A DNA stretch of 64,000 bases from Candidatus Latescibacterota bacterium. GTDB lineage: Bacteria; Krumholzibacteriota; Krumholzibacteriia; JACNKJ01. How positions within the stretch are numbered: position 1 is the stretch's first letter; each line of letters opens with the position of its first letter. The stretch covers positions 310,001 through 374,000 of the forward strand of contig JACKDC010000001.1 in assembly GCA_020633725.1 (NCBI GenBank), in the 5' to 3' direction. The notes under the pieces are model-generated. The model saw only the letters and a list, made by a program, of their open reading frames with translations. It did not search any database and was not told where the DNA came from. A program made the translations under genes and the position numbers. Positions 19,760 through 27,924 of this stretch are shown here, piece after piece.

Positions 19760-20832
19760 TGGCCGCACACCTCGTCCTGCTCGCCGGAGGACGGGGGACC
19801 CGCTTCTGGCCCCTGAGTCGCCGTCACCGGCCCAAGCAGCTGCTGCCCCTCCTGGGCCGGCGCAGCCTGCTCGAGGACACCTGGACCCGCGTCGCCCCGC
19901 TGGGCGACGCCGCGCGCAGCTGGCTCGTCACCGCCGCCGACCTGCGCGCGGACTGCCGCCGTGCGCTGCCCGCGCTGCCTGCGGCGCAGGTCCTCGGCGA
20001 GCCGGCGGGCCGCAACACGGCGGCCGCGGTGGCGCTGGCGGCCGTGCTGGCTTTGCGGCAGGATCCGCGGGCGGTGCTGGCCGTGTTCCCCAGCGACCAT
20101 CACGTCGCCGACGTCCCCGCCTTCCGCCGCCTGGCCCGCCGCGCGCTGCGCTGCGCGCGCGAGGAGCGCGCCTTCGTCACCCTGGGCATCACGCCCACGC
20201 GGGCGGCCACCGACTACGGCTACCTGGAACTGGCCGGCGCGGCGCGGGGTGACGAGCCCGTGGACGTCGCGCGCTTCGTCGAGAAGCCGGCCGCGCTGCT
20301 GGCCGCCGAGTACGCGGCGAGCGGACGCCACCTCTGGAACAGCGGGATCTTCTTCCTCCACGCCGCGGCGCTGCGGGCGAGCTTCGAGCGCCACGCGCCC
20401 GCGCTGTGGGCGGCGCTGGACGCGCTGCCCGACACGCCGGCGGACCGGCCGCGCTGGCGCCGCGCGCTGGAGGCGGCCTACGACGCGCTGCCGTCGATCG
20501 CCTTCGACGTGGCGATCATGGAGAAGGAGCGCGAAGTGCCGGTGCGGGTGATCCCCGCGGACGTGGGCTGGAGCGACGTCGGCGGCTGGAGCGCGCTCGG
20601 CGAACTGCTGGCGCCCAGCGCGGGCAACCGCGTGGAGGGCGACGTGGTGGCGCTCGACGCCACGGACAACATCGTGCTCGACCGGGAGGGCGTCACCGCC
20701 CTGCTCGGCGTCGAGGGACTCGTGGTCGTGCGGGCGGGCGACGCCGTGCTGGTTGCGCGGCGGGACCGTCTCGACGACCTTCGCGAACTGGTGGGGCTAC
20801 TGGCGGCGCGCGAGGGCGGCCGCTACCTCTAG
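19759..20832 (+). CDS. manC: Mannose-1-phosphate guanylyltransferase
   Basis: Makes GDP-mannose from GTP and mannose 1-phosphate. The 357-residue protein has the nucleotidyltransferase motif GRGTRFWPLSR (~11-21), RPKQLLPLLG, the base-binding EPAGRNTAAAVALAA, FPSDHHV, the sugar-binding FVEKP and LWNSGIFF, and VGWSDVGGWSAL. It has only the transferase domain and lacks the C-terminal isomerase half of long ManC/AlgA enzymes. It starts one base inside the manB stop. Likely source of GDP-mannose for the polyprenol-phosphate-mannose synthase at 56001. Confidence 0.93.
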   Translation: MAAHLVLLAGGRGTRFWPLSRRHRPKQLLPLLGRRSLLEDTWTRVAPLGDAARSWLVTAADLRADCRRALPALPAAQVLGEPAGRNTAAAVALAAVLALRQDPRAVLAVFPSDHHVADVPAFRRLARRALRCAREERAFVTLGITPTRAATDYGYLELAGAARGDEPVDVARFVEKPAALLAAEYAASGRHLWNSGIFFLHAAALRASFERHAPALWAALDALPDTPADRPRWRRALEAAYDALPSIAFDVAIMEKEREVPVRVIPADVGWSDVGGWSALGELLAPSAGNRVEGDVVALDATDNIVLDREGVTALLGVEGLVVVRAGDAVLVARRDRLDDLRELVGLLAAREGGRYL

Positions 20833-20877
20833 AACGACGGCTGACACGACGGCGCTTGGCGACCGAAGGAGGCGACC

Positions 20878-22056
20878 ATGATGCGAACTGCGATGCGAGC
20901 CGGACTGCTGCCGGCGGTGCTCGTCGCGCTGCTGGCCCTGGCGGGCTGCGGCGGCGAGAAGGGTGAGGAGAAGACCGCGAGCGGCGGGGACGAGGTGCTC
21001 GTCACCGTGGGCGGGACGTCCATCACGAAGGCTGACTTCGAGGCCGAGCTGGACAAGGTGCCGCCCTACCAGCGCCGCGAGATGGAGTCGCCCCAGGGCA
21101 AGCAGAAGTTCCTCGATCGCCTCGTGGAGATGGAGTTGCTCTACCAGGCGGCGCTGGCCGACGGCCTGGACAAGACGCCCGACGTGAAGGACGAGATGGA
21201 GCGCGCGCGGCGTCAGATCCTGATGCGGCACTACTACAAGTCCGCCGTGCAGGATGCCGCGCAGCCCAGCGAGGAGCAGATCCAGGCCTACTACGACGAG
21301 CACCCCGACGAGTTCGGCGTGAAGGAGCGCGTGCGGGCGCGCTGGATCCTCGCCGAGTCGAAGAAGGACGCGCAGCGCCTGGCCGGCCGTCTGGCCGACG
21401 GCGCGGATTTCGCGCAGCTCGCGCGGGAGAACAGCAAGGACGCGCCCACGGCCACCGAGGACGGCGACCTGGGCTGGTTCACCCGCGACGGCTACGTGCG
21501 CTCCATCGGCGTGAATGAGGGCTTTACGAATCGCGTCTTCGGCCTCAAGCTGGGCGAGGTGAGCGCGCCCATCGAGGTGGAGAAGAAGGGCTGGGCCCTG
21601 GTGCGCGTGGACGAGCACGAGGACGCCCGCACGAAGTCCCTGGCGGAGGTCCGCGGGGACATCGCGCGCCGCCTGGCGCCCAAGGCCCAGGAGGACCTCT
21701 ACGCCGACACGCTGAAGCAGCTCCGCGAGCGCTTCGGCGTCAAGGAGATGGCCGAGCCCTTCACCAGCGCGGCCACGCCGGAAGAGCTCTTCGAGATGGC
21801 GCAGAGCGCCAAGGACCCGCATGAGCGGATCGAGTACTACCAGCAGATGGTGCAGCGCTTTCCCGACTACGAGCAGGCGGATCGCGCCATGTTCATGGTG
21901 GGCTTCGTCTACTCGGAGGAGCTCGGCGACAGCGCCGAGGCCCGCGCCGCCTTCGAGCGCTTCCTGTCGCTCTATCCGAAGAGCGACCTCGTGGAGGACG
22001 CGCACTACATGCTGGGGGCGCTCAGCGGAACGGAGCCGCCCTTTCAGACCCAGTAG
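20878..22056 (+). CDS. PpiC-type peptidyl-prolyl isomerase lipoprotein with TPR-like tail
   Basis: Predicted periplasmic, membrane-anchored foldase of the SurA/PrsA group. A lipoprotein signal peptide ends in LAGC (C24). A SurA_N-like segment follows (VTKADFEAELDKVPPYQ-like region and FLDRLVEMELLYQAAL), then a parvulin domain (~145-240: VRARWILAESKKDAQRLAGR, DGDLGWFTRDG, GEVSAPIEVEKKGWALVRV). Residues ~310-385 form two TPR-like repeats (IEYYQQMVQRFPDYEQADRA, ARAAFERFLSLYPKSDLVED). AAGGAGG lies ahead of the ATG at 20878. The parvulin plus YbgF-like TPR combination is less usual than plain PrsA. Confidence 0.88.
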   Translation: MMRTAMRAGLLPAVLVALLALAGCGGEKGEEKTASGGDEVLVTVGGTSITKADFEAELDKVPPYQRREMESPQGKQKFLDRLVEMELLYQAALADGLDKTPDVKDEMERARRQILMRHYYKSAVQDAAQPSEEQIQAYYDEHPDEFGVKERVRARWILAESKKDAQRLAGRLADGADFAQLARENSKDAPTATEDGDLGWFTRDGYVRSIGVNEGFTNRVFGLKLGEVSAPIEVEKKGWALVRVDEHEDARTKSLAEVRGDIARRLAPKAQEDLYADTLKQLRERFGVKEMAEPFTSAATPEELFEMAQSAKDPHERIEYYQQMVQRFPDYEQADRAMFMVGFVYSEELGDSAEARAAFERFLSLYPKSDLVEDAHYMLGALSGTEPPFQTQ

Positions 22057-22076
22057 CCGCGGAGGAAGGGGGCCGC

Positions 22077-22571
22077 ATGAGTCGTGAGCACGCCGGAATG
22101 CGGATGGAGGTGAAGGGCTTCGCCCTCGACGAGGACACGAAGATTCCCATCCTCCTCCTGCAGCCGCCGGGCCGTGACGAGGTGCTGCCCATCTGGATCG
22201 GCCCCAGCGAGGCGTCGGCGATCGCGCTCACGCTGAGCGGGGCCGAGCCGCAGCGCCCCCTGACGCACGATCTCATCCAGCGCGTGCTGGAGGGGCTGGA
22301 CGCCCGCCTGCTCAGGACCGAGGTCACCGCCCTCGAGGGCAACACCTTCCTGGGCCGGCTGCTGCTGGATCGGAAGGGGGACTTCGTGGCCGTGGACTGC
22401 CGTCCCAGCGACGGCATCGCCCTGGCCCTGCGCTGCGGCGCCGAGATCTACGTGCCGGCCGACCTCTTCGAGGCGCAGAAGAAGCGCCTGGGTCCCCCGT
22501 CGGCCGGCGATGACGGCCCCGCGGACGCCGAGGACAGCGACGCCGCCGACGACGACGAAGACGACGACTAG
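22077..22571 (+). CDS. Bifunctional nuclease (BFN/DUF151) domain protein
   Basis: The 164-residue product carries the DUF151 fold, linked in some organisms to combined RNase and DNase activity. Conserved stretches are LLLQPPGRDEVLPIWIGPSEASAIAL, given here in short form as VLPIWIGPSEASAIAL, then RPLTHDLIQRVLEGL, and DCRPSDGIALALR. A strongly acidic Asp-rich tail ends the protein. It sits between a foldase and a gamma-carbonic anhydrase gene with short gaps, so it is probably in the same transcript. The physiological role in this lineage is unknown. Confidence 0.88.
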   Translation: MSREHAGMRMEVKGFALDEDTKIPILLLQPPGRDEVLPIWIGPSEASAIALTLSGAEPQRPLTHDLIQRVLEGLDARLLRTEVTALEGNTFLGRLLLDRKGDFVAVDCRPSDGIALALRCGAEIYVPADLFEAQKKRLGPPSAGDDGPADAEDSDAADDDEDDD

Positions 22572-22586
22572 GAGCGAGGAGCGCCC

Positions 22587-23132
22587 ATGCCCGTCTACCG
22601 ACTCGACGACCACGACCCCGCTATTCCCGACTCCTGCTGGCTCGCGCCGGACGCGCAGGTCGCGGGGCGGGTGCGCCTGGGCGAGCGCGCGAGCGTCTGG
22701 TTCGCCGCGGTGATCCGCGGCGACGTGGACGCGATCACCGTCGGCGAGGAGACCAACCTCCAGGACGGCGCGGTGCTCCACGTGGACGCCGGCTTTCCGC
22801 TGCGCATCGGCGCGCGGGTGACCGTGGGCCACCGGGCGATCCTGCACGGCTGCACGGTGGAGGACGACGTGCTCGTCGGCATGGGGGCGGTGGTCCTCAA
22901 CGGCGCGCGCATCGGGCGCGGGAGTCTCATCGCCGCCGGCGCGCTGGTGCGCGAAGGCGCGGAGATCCCGCCCTTCAGCCTGGTGGTGGGCCTGCCCGCC
23001 GCGGTGAAGCGCGGCCTCCCCGAGGAGGACACCCTGGCCGCCCACCGCGCCTCGGCCGCGCACTACGCCGCGAACGCCGAGCGCTTCCGGCGCGGACTCT
23101 CACGGAAGGATGGCGAGCATGGAGGCGACTAG
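22587..23132 (+). CDS. Gamma-carbonic anhydrase-like hexapeptide protein
   Basis: Left-handed beta-helix protein (181 residues) of the YrdA/PaaY/CamH group. Hexapeptide repeats run from about residue 18 to 135. The three metal-binding histidines are in place: H65 in AVLHVD, H82 and H87 in TVGHRAILHG. RGDVDAITVGEETNLQDG is typical of the family. Carbonic anhydrase activity has been shown for only some members, so a zinc enzyme or an acyl-CoA-related role are both possible. The 3' end overlaps the next gene by a few bases. Confidence 0.9.
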   Translation: MPVYRLDDHDPAIPDSCWLAPDAQVAGRVRLGERASVWFAAVIRGDVDAITVGEETNLQDGAVLHVDAGFPLRIGARVTVGHRAILHGCTVEDDVLVGMGAVVLNGARIGRGSLIAAGALVREGAEIPPFSLVVGLPAAVKRGLPEEDTLAAHRASAAHYAANAERFRRGLSRKDGEHGGD

Positions 23133-24969
23133 CCACCGTGGGCAGCACACGCGGGCCCGGCTGCGAAGCGCGGGCGTCGTCCTCCTGGCCACGCTGCTCC
23201 TGGGTCTCGGCGCCTGCAGCAGCCGCGGGCCGAGCTTCAAGTCTCTGAACGCCGGCGAGGAGGTGGCGGCCGAGCGCGACTACGCGGCGGTCCTCGACGC
23301 CTACGGCCGCGGCGACGTGGCGCGCGCGCGCAGCCTGTCCTTCGCGCTGCTCGACGCGCAGCCCGGCTTCCGCGGCGCCGCCGAACTGCGCCGCCGTCTC
23401 GCGGAGAGCTACATGGAGGAGTCGGACTGGGAGCCCGCGCTCGATCAGCTCGGCCGCCTGCTGGAGGACTACCCGCGCAGCGACGAGCGCTGGCCCGCCA
23501 TCGTGCTGAAGGCCCAGGCCCTGGCCGGCGCCGGCCGTGGGCTCGACGCCGCCACCGGCCTGGACCGCGCGCTCGACTACTGGCCCGACAACGCCTGGCA
23601 GAGCCGGGCCGAGGGCGAGATGGCCTCGCTTCTGGACGGCGCGCTGAGCGCCGTGGACCTGCAGGAGTTCATGGCGCGCCGCCCGCACTCGCGCCGCCTG
23701 CCGCGGGCGAAGCTGGCGCTGGCCCAGCGACGCATGGAGGCGGGGGAGGAATCCGCCGCGCGGACCCTGCTGCAGGACGTGGCGTCGGGCGACGAACCGG
23801 GGCTGCGCGTCCGCGCGCGCCAGCTGCTGGCCGAGCTGGACGGCGCTCCCGGCCTTGCGCCCGGCCAGGCGGCGCCGGTGCGGACGGGACTCGTGGGCGT
23901 GCTCGCGCCGCTCAGCGGGCGCTACCAGGTCTACGGCGAAGCCTTCCTCGACGGCGCGCAGCTCGCGCTGAACCGCTACAACGAGCAGACCCTCGGCCAG
24001 TTCGAGCTGGTGAGCGCGGACACGGAGGGCGATCCGGTGGTGGCCGCCCTCGCCGCGCGCCGGCTGATCCGCCGCGACGGCGTGGCGGCGCTGCTCGGTG
24101 GCGTGCTCAGCAACTCCACGGCCGCCGCGGCGGTGGAGGCCAACGCCAGCGAGGTGCCGCTGCTCTCGCCGGCCGCGACGGCCGAGAACATCCACGAGAT
24201 CGGGCCGTGGGTCTTCCAGAACAACATCACGAGCGAGGCGCAAGTTCTTGCTCTGGCGCGCGTTGCCATCACGGATCTTCTGGGCGCACGCTTCGCGGTG
24301 CTCTACCCCAAGCAGGGCAACGGCATGGCCCTGGCCAAGGTCTTCGAGGACACGGTCTACGGGCTGGGCGGCGAGATCGTGGCAAGCGTCTCCTACGAGG
24401 TGGGGATGACCGACTTCAGCGAGCCGCTGGAGCAGATCCGCCTCGCGCAGCCCGAGGTGCTGTTCATGCCCGGCGAGGTGGAGCAACTCGTGCTGCTGGT
24501 CCCCCAGCTGGCCTACCACGACGTCTACGCCCAGCTGCTCGGCAACGAGTCGTGGAACAGCCGCCGCCTGCTGCGCCTGGGCGGGGACGGCCTCGAAGGG
24601 GCGCTCTTCCCCAGCGACCTGCTGCTGAAGCGCGATCGCGGCCTCTACCGCGACTTCCTGCGCCTCTACGAGCGCCGCTACGCCAGCAGCGTCAACCCGG
24701 TGGCGGCGCGGGGCTTCCTCGGCATGACCACGCTGCTCGAGGTGATGGCCGGCGGCGCCGAGGGCCGCGGCGCGCTGCGCGACCAGCTGGCCCTGCGCAC
24801 CGCGGACACGGGCGACGAGGCCGCGCGCCGCGAGCTGCTGGCCGCCCAGGTGACGTTGATGACCGTCCAGCGCGGGGAGATCCGGCCCTACGACGAGCGC
24901 GACGCCCCGGCCGAGCGCGAGACCGCGGCCCCGGACGCCTTCTCCAACGGCTTCATTGACGGTCCCTGA
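23119..24969 (+). CDS. LppC-like penicillin-binding-protein activator lipoprotein
   Basis: Predicted outer- or inner-membrane lipoprotein of 616 residues. The signal peptide ends LLLGLGAC (C33 with the ATG at 23119). Residues ~50-245 are TPR-like helical repeats (DVARARSLSFALLDAQPGF, EPALDQLGRLLEDYPRSDE). The C-terminal ~350 residues form a periplasmic-binding fold like LivJ and LppC/LpoA (GVLAPLSGRYQVYGEAFLDG, FVLYPKQ-like AVLYPKQGNGMALAK). Such proteins activate peptidoglycan synthases in E. coli; the same layout also occurs in amino-acid receptor lipoproteins. An ATG at 23110 directly abuts GGAAGG, so the one 9 bases later is preferred. Confidence 0.82.
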   Translation: MEATSHRGQHTRARLRSAGVVLLATLLLGLGACSSRGPSFKSLNAGEEVAAERDYAAVLDAYGRGDVARARSLSFALLDAQPGFRGAAELRRRLAESYMEESDWEPALDQLGRLLEDYPRSDERWPAIVLKAQALAGAGRGLDAATGLDRALDYWPDNAWQSRAEGEMASLLDGALSAVDLQEFMARRPHSRRLPRAKLALAQRRMEAGEESAARTLLQDVASGDEPGLRVRARQLLAELDGAPGLAPGQAAPVRTGLVGVLAPLSGRYQVYGEAFLDGAQLALNRYNEQTLGQFELVSADTEGDPVVAALAARRLIRRDGVAALLGGVLSNSTAAAAVEANASEVPLLSPAATAENIHEIGPWVFQNNITSEAQVLALARVAITDLLGARFAVLYPKQGNGMALAKVFEDTVYGLGGEIVASVSYEVGMTDFSEPLEQIRLAQPEVLFMPGEVEQLVLLVPQLAYHDVYAQLLGNESWNSRRLLRLGGDGLEGALFPSDLLLKRDRGLYRDFLRLYERRYASSVNPVAARGFLGMTTLLEVMAGGAEGRGALRDQLALRTADTGDEAARRELLAAQVTLMTVQRGEIRPYDERDAPAERETAAPDAFSNGFIDGP

Positions 24970-24984
24970 GCCCCATGCTAGCGT
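24956..24984 (+). promoter_or_regulatory. Predicted promoter for selA
   Basis: TTGACG (24956-24961) lies in the last codons of the preceding gene, and TAGCGT (24979-24984) follows 17 bases later. The predicted start is near 24991, about 42 bases before the selA GTG. Confidence 0.6.
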
Positions 24985-25032
24985 GAGGCCCAGCGCGGCC
25001 GCGCTTCCCGTCCATCCGAAAGCGAGCCCTCC

Positions 25033-26463
25033 GTGACCCCAGCGCCCGGCGAACTCGAGCGGGCCCTCCAGGCGATCCCGTCCGTGGACCGCATCCTGGC
25101 CAGCCCGGCCTTCGCCGCCCTGGCGAAGGACTGGCAGCGGGACGGCCTGCGCCGCTTCGTCACCCTGCGCCTGGACGCCTATCGCCTCGCCCTCCGCGAG
25201 GGACGCGCGCAGGCGCTCGAGCGGGACGCGCTGCTCAAGCAGCTCCCGCCGGCCTGGGCCCGCGAGTGGCGCGCGCTCTGCGAGCAGGGGACGCGCCGTG
25301 TCATCAACGGCACGGGCGTGCTGCTGCACACGAATCTGGGACGGTCCACGCTGTCCGCCCGCGCCCGCCGCGACCTGGCGCTCGCCGCCCGCTGGCCGGT
25401 GGACCTGGAGCTGGACCTGGACACGGGCCAGCGCGCCTCGCGCACGCGGAAGCTGGAACTGCTGCTCCGCCTGCTCACGGGGGCCGAGGCGGCCACGGCG
25501 GTGAACAACAACGCCGCGGCGCTCACGTTGGCCGTGGACACGCTGGCGCGGAAGCGGCGGTTGATCGTCTCGCGCGGGGAGCAGGTCGAAATCGGCGGCT
25601 CCTTCCGCCTGCCGGAGATCCTCGAGCGCTTCGCCGGGCGCATGGTGGAGGTGGGCACCACCAATCGCACGCGCATCGCCGACTACGCCAAGGCCATCAC
25701 GCGCAAGGGCGACGTCCTGCTCAAGGTGCACCGCAGCAACTTCAGCCAGGTGGGCTACGTCGAGGACACGTCGCTGGCCGAGCTGGTGGCGCTGGGGCGC
25801 GAGCGCCAGTGCCCGGTGATCTACGACCTGGGCAGCGGCCGCTTCGACGACGAGGTCGCCTGGCTCGGCGAGCCGCCGCTGGCCGAGGCGCTGGCGGCGG
25901 GGCCGGACGTCATCAGCTTCAGCGGGGACAAGGTCTTCGGCGGGCCGCAGGCGGGCATCCTGCTGGGGCCGGCGCCGCTGATCGGCGCGTTGCGCAAGAA
26001 CCCGCTGGCCCGCGCGCTGCGCCTGGACAAGCTGAACATCGCCGCGCTGCTGGCCACCCTGGCGGACCGGCTGGCGGTCGAGGTCCCCGTGCCCACGCGC
26101 GGCATGCTCGCGCGCAAGCGGGGTGAGATCGAAGCGCTGGCCGACGAACTCGCCGCCCTGCTCACCGCCCCGCCCATCGCGGGGCTGCGGGTGGAGCGCG
26201 TGGCCACCCAGGCGCGCAGCGGCGGCGGGGCGGCGGCCGAGAGCGACTGGCCGAGCGCGGCGCTGCGCCTCGTCCGCGAGGGCCTGCCCGCGGCCCGCCT
26301 GGCGCGCAAGCTGCGCGACGCCCGGCCCGCCGTGCTCGGGACGGTGCGCCAGGAGGAGTTTTTCCTCGACTTGGCGGCGATTACACGGGAAGAATTGCCT
26401 GACGCCGCGAAGGTGCTGCGGCGTGTGCTCGATCGTACGACGAAGCCGGGAGGCGGTTCATGA
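25033..26463 (+). CDS. selA: L-seryl-tRNA(Sec) selenium transferase
   Basis: Pyridoxal-phosphate enzyme that converts Ser-tRNA(Sec) to Sec-tRNA(Sec) using selenophosphate. At 476 residues it is close to E. coli SelA (463). Diagnostic parts are the N-terminal IPSVDRILASPAF, RRVINGTGVLLHTNLGRSTLS, VNNNAAALTLAVDTLA, RGEQVEIGGSFRLPEI and the PLP lysine K300 in FSGDKVFGGPQAG. The GTG at 25033 is the likely start, with its own predicted promoter just upstream. selB, selD and tRNA-Sec are not in the window and no selenoprotein with an in-frame UGA was recognised. Confidence 0.96.
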   Translation: MTPAPGELERALQAIPSVDRILASPAFAALAKDWQRDGLRRFVTLRLDAYRLALREGRAQALERDALLKQLPPAWAREWRALCEQGTRRVINGTGVLLHTNLGRSTLSARARRDLALAARWPVDLELDLDTGQRASRTRKLELLLRLLTGAEAATAVNNNAAALTLAVDTLARKRRLIVSRGEQVEIGGSFRLPEILERFAGRMVEVGTTNRTRIADYAKAITRKGDVLLKVHRSNFSQVGYVEDTSLAELVALGRERQCPVIYDLGSGRFDDEVAWLGEPPLAEALAAGPDVISFSGDKVFGGPQAGILLGPAPLIGALRKNPLARALRLDKLNIAALLATLADRLAVEVPVPTRGMLARKRGEIEALADELAALLTAPPIAGLRVERVATQARSGGGAAAESDWPSAALRLVREGLPAARLARKLRDARPAVLGTVRQEEFFLDLAAITREELPDAAKVLRRVLDRTTKPGGGS

Positions 26464-27908
26464 GCCACGAGCACGAGCGGATCCTGCCCTGGCCGTTGGC
26501 GCCGGGGGCGTCGCCGCGCATCGGCGAACTCGTGTCCTCGCTCGACGCGGAGATCGACGCGGCCGCCGTCGGCGAGGGCGGCGTGCTGGTGCTGGTGGAG
26601 CTCGGCCCGGACGACGGCCCGGAGTTCCTGCGCCTCACGGAGCGCCTCGCCGAGCTGTGGGAGGGCCGCGGCCTGCGCACGCTCATCGTGGACGCGCACC
26701 CGGCGCGCCCCTTCTTCGGCGACATGTTCGGCGAGAGCCCCGAGGGCTTCACCGAGATCCTGCACTACGGCCTCAGTCCCGACGCCTCCGCCCGCAGCCG
26801 CGAGGGCTGCGCGGGGCAGTGGATTCCCGCCGGCGGCCGCTGGAGCCTGCCCCTCGAGAATCCCGAGGAGCCCGGCCTCAGCCTCTACCGCCTGGCGAGC
26901 CAGGCGGATCGCGTGCTCCTGCTCGCGGACGCCACCGACGCCGAAGGGCTGCTGGACGCCCTGCGCGACCGCTGCCACTACCGCCTGCAGCTCGTGCCCG
27001 CGCTGTCGACGGGGGACGTCGCCCCGCCGCCGGTGGAGGCCGCCGAGCCCGCGGGCATGACGACCTCTCACTCGCCGTCGGACACCGACGACGACCTGCC
27101 AAGGGTGGTGCTCATGGATGACGCCGATCGCCCTCGCCGCTGGCCCCTTGCCGCGCTGATCCTGGTCCTGCTGCTCGCCGGCGCCTGGGCGCTCATCTTC
27201 GGCCCGGCGCGCGGGCTCATCGGCCGTGGCGAGAGCGCGTCGACCCTGGCCGAAGGTCGCGGCGCGCGCGAGACCTACTCGCCGCTGCCCGGACCCGCCG
27301 AACTGCCCTACGGCAGCGGCGCCGCCGAGACGGCCGACAGCGGCGCATCGGCCAGGCCCATGGGCGCGCAGGAACGCGCCGGCATGGGCGAAGCGCCCGC
27401 GGCGCTCGCCGCCGGCAGCAGCACGTCGACCGCCAAGCCGGCCGCCAAGCCCGCCGCCGCGAGCGCCGATGACGTGGCCGGATCCCCGTCGCCGGAGCCG
27501 GAGCCCGTGACGCCGCCCGCGAAGACCACGCCCAGGCCGTCCACACCGCCGGCGGCCACCGCCTCGGCGCCGGCCCCGGCGCCGGCCTCGAGCGGCGCCG
27601 GGCACTTCGTCATCCGCCGCCGCTTCGAGCCGGCGGGGGCCTGGCGGACGCTCACCGAGTCGTCCGGGCCGTTCTACGTCCACGTGGAGTCCTATCACGA
27701 CAGCGCGCTGGCCGACGAGAGCGCGCGTCGCCGGGGCTTCCAGCGCTTCGGTTTCGTCATCGAGCCCTCGCAGATCGGCGGCAAGCAGTGGTACCGCATG
27801 CTGATCGGTCCCTTCCCGGATCTGCCCGCCGCCGCGGCGGTGCGCGATTCGCTGCTGGACCAGACCGACGAGGACTACTGCCTGCTCGTCACGACAACGT
27901 CGAACTAG
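26460..27908 (+). CDS. Membrane SPOR protein with a degenerate ParA/BY-kinase-like N-terminal domain
   Basis: Three-part protein of 482 residues. Residues ~1-185 resemble MinD/ParA or CpsD-type kinases: VLVLVELGPDDGPEF takes the place of Walker A (43-56), LIVDAHPARP matches Walker A' (75-84), and LASQADRVLLLADATDAEG matches the family's C-terminal part. The Walker A lysine is absent, so ATP hydrolysis is unlikely. A single membrane helix lies at ~228-247, then ~140 residues rich in Ala, Pro and Ser. A SPOR domain (~400-475, FYVHVESYHDSALADESARR to KQWYRMLIGPFPD) ends the protein; SPOR domains bind denuded peptidoglycan at division sites. ATGA overlap with selA. Orientation would put SPOR in the periplasm. 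Confidence 0.75.
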   Translation: MSHEHERILPWPLAPGASPRIGELVSSLDAEIDAAAVGEGGVLVLVELGPDDGPEFLRLTERLAELWEGRGLRTLIVDAHPARPFFGDMFGESPEGFTEILHYGLSPDASARSREGCAGQWIPAGGRWSLPLENPEEPGLSLYRLASQADRVLLLADATDAEGLLDALRDRCHYRLQLVPALSTGDVAPPPVEAAEPAGMTTSHSPSDTDDDLPRVVLMDDADRPRRWPLAALILVLLLAGAWALIFGPARGLIGRGESASTLAEGRGARETYSPLPGPAELPYGSGAAETADSGASARPMGAQERAGMGEAPAALAAGSSTSTAKPAAKPAAASADDVAGSPSPEPEPVTPPAKTTPRPSTPPAATASAPAPAPASSGAGHFVIRRRFEPAGAWRTLTESSGPFYVHVESYHDSALADESARRRGFQRFGFVIEPSQIGGKQWYRMLIGPFPDLPAAAAVRDSLLDQTDEDYCLLVTTTSN

Positions 27909-27924
27909 CACCCGAGGAGACGTC

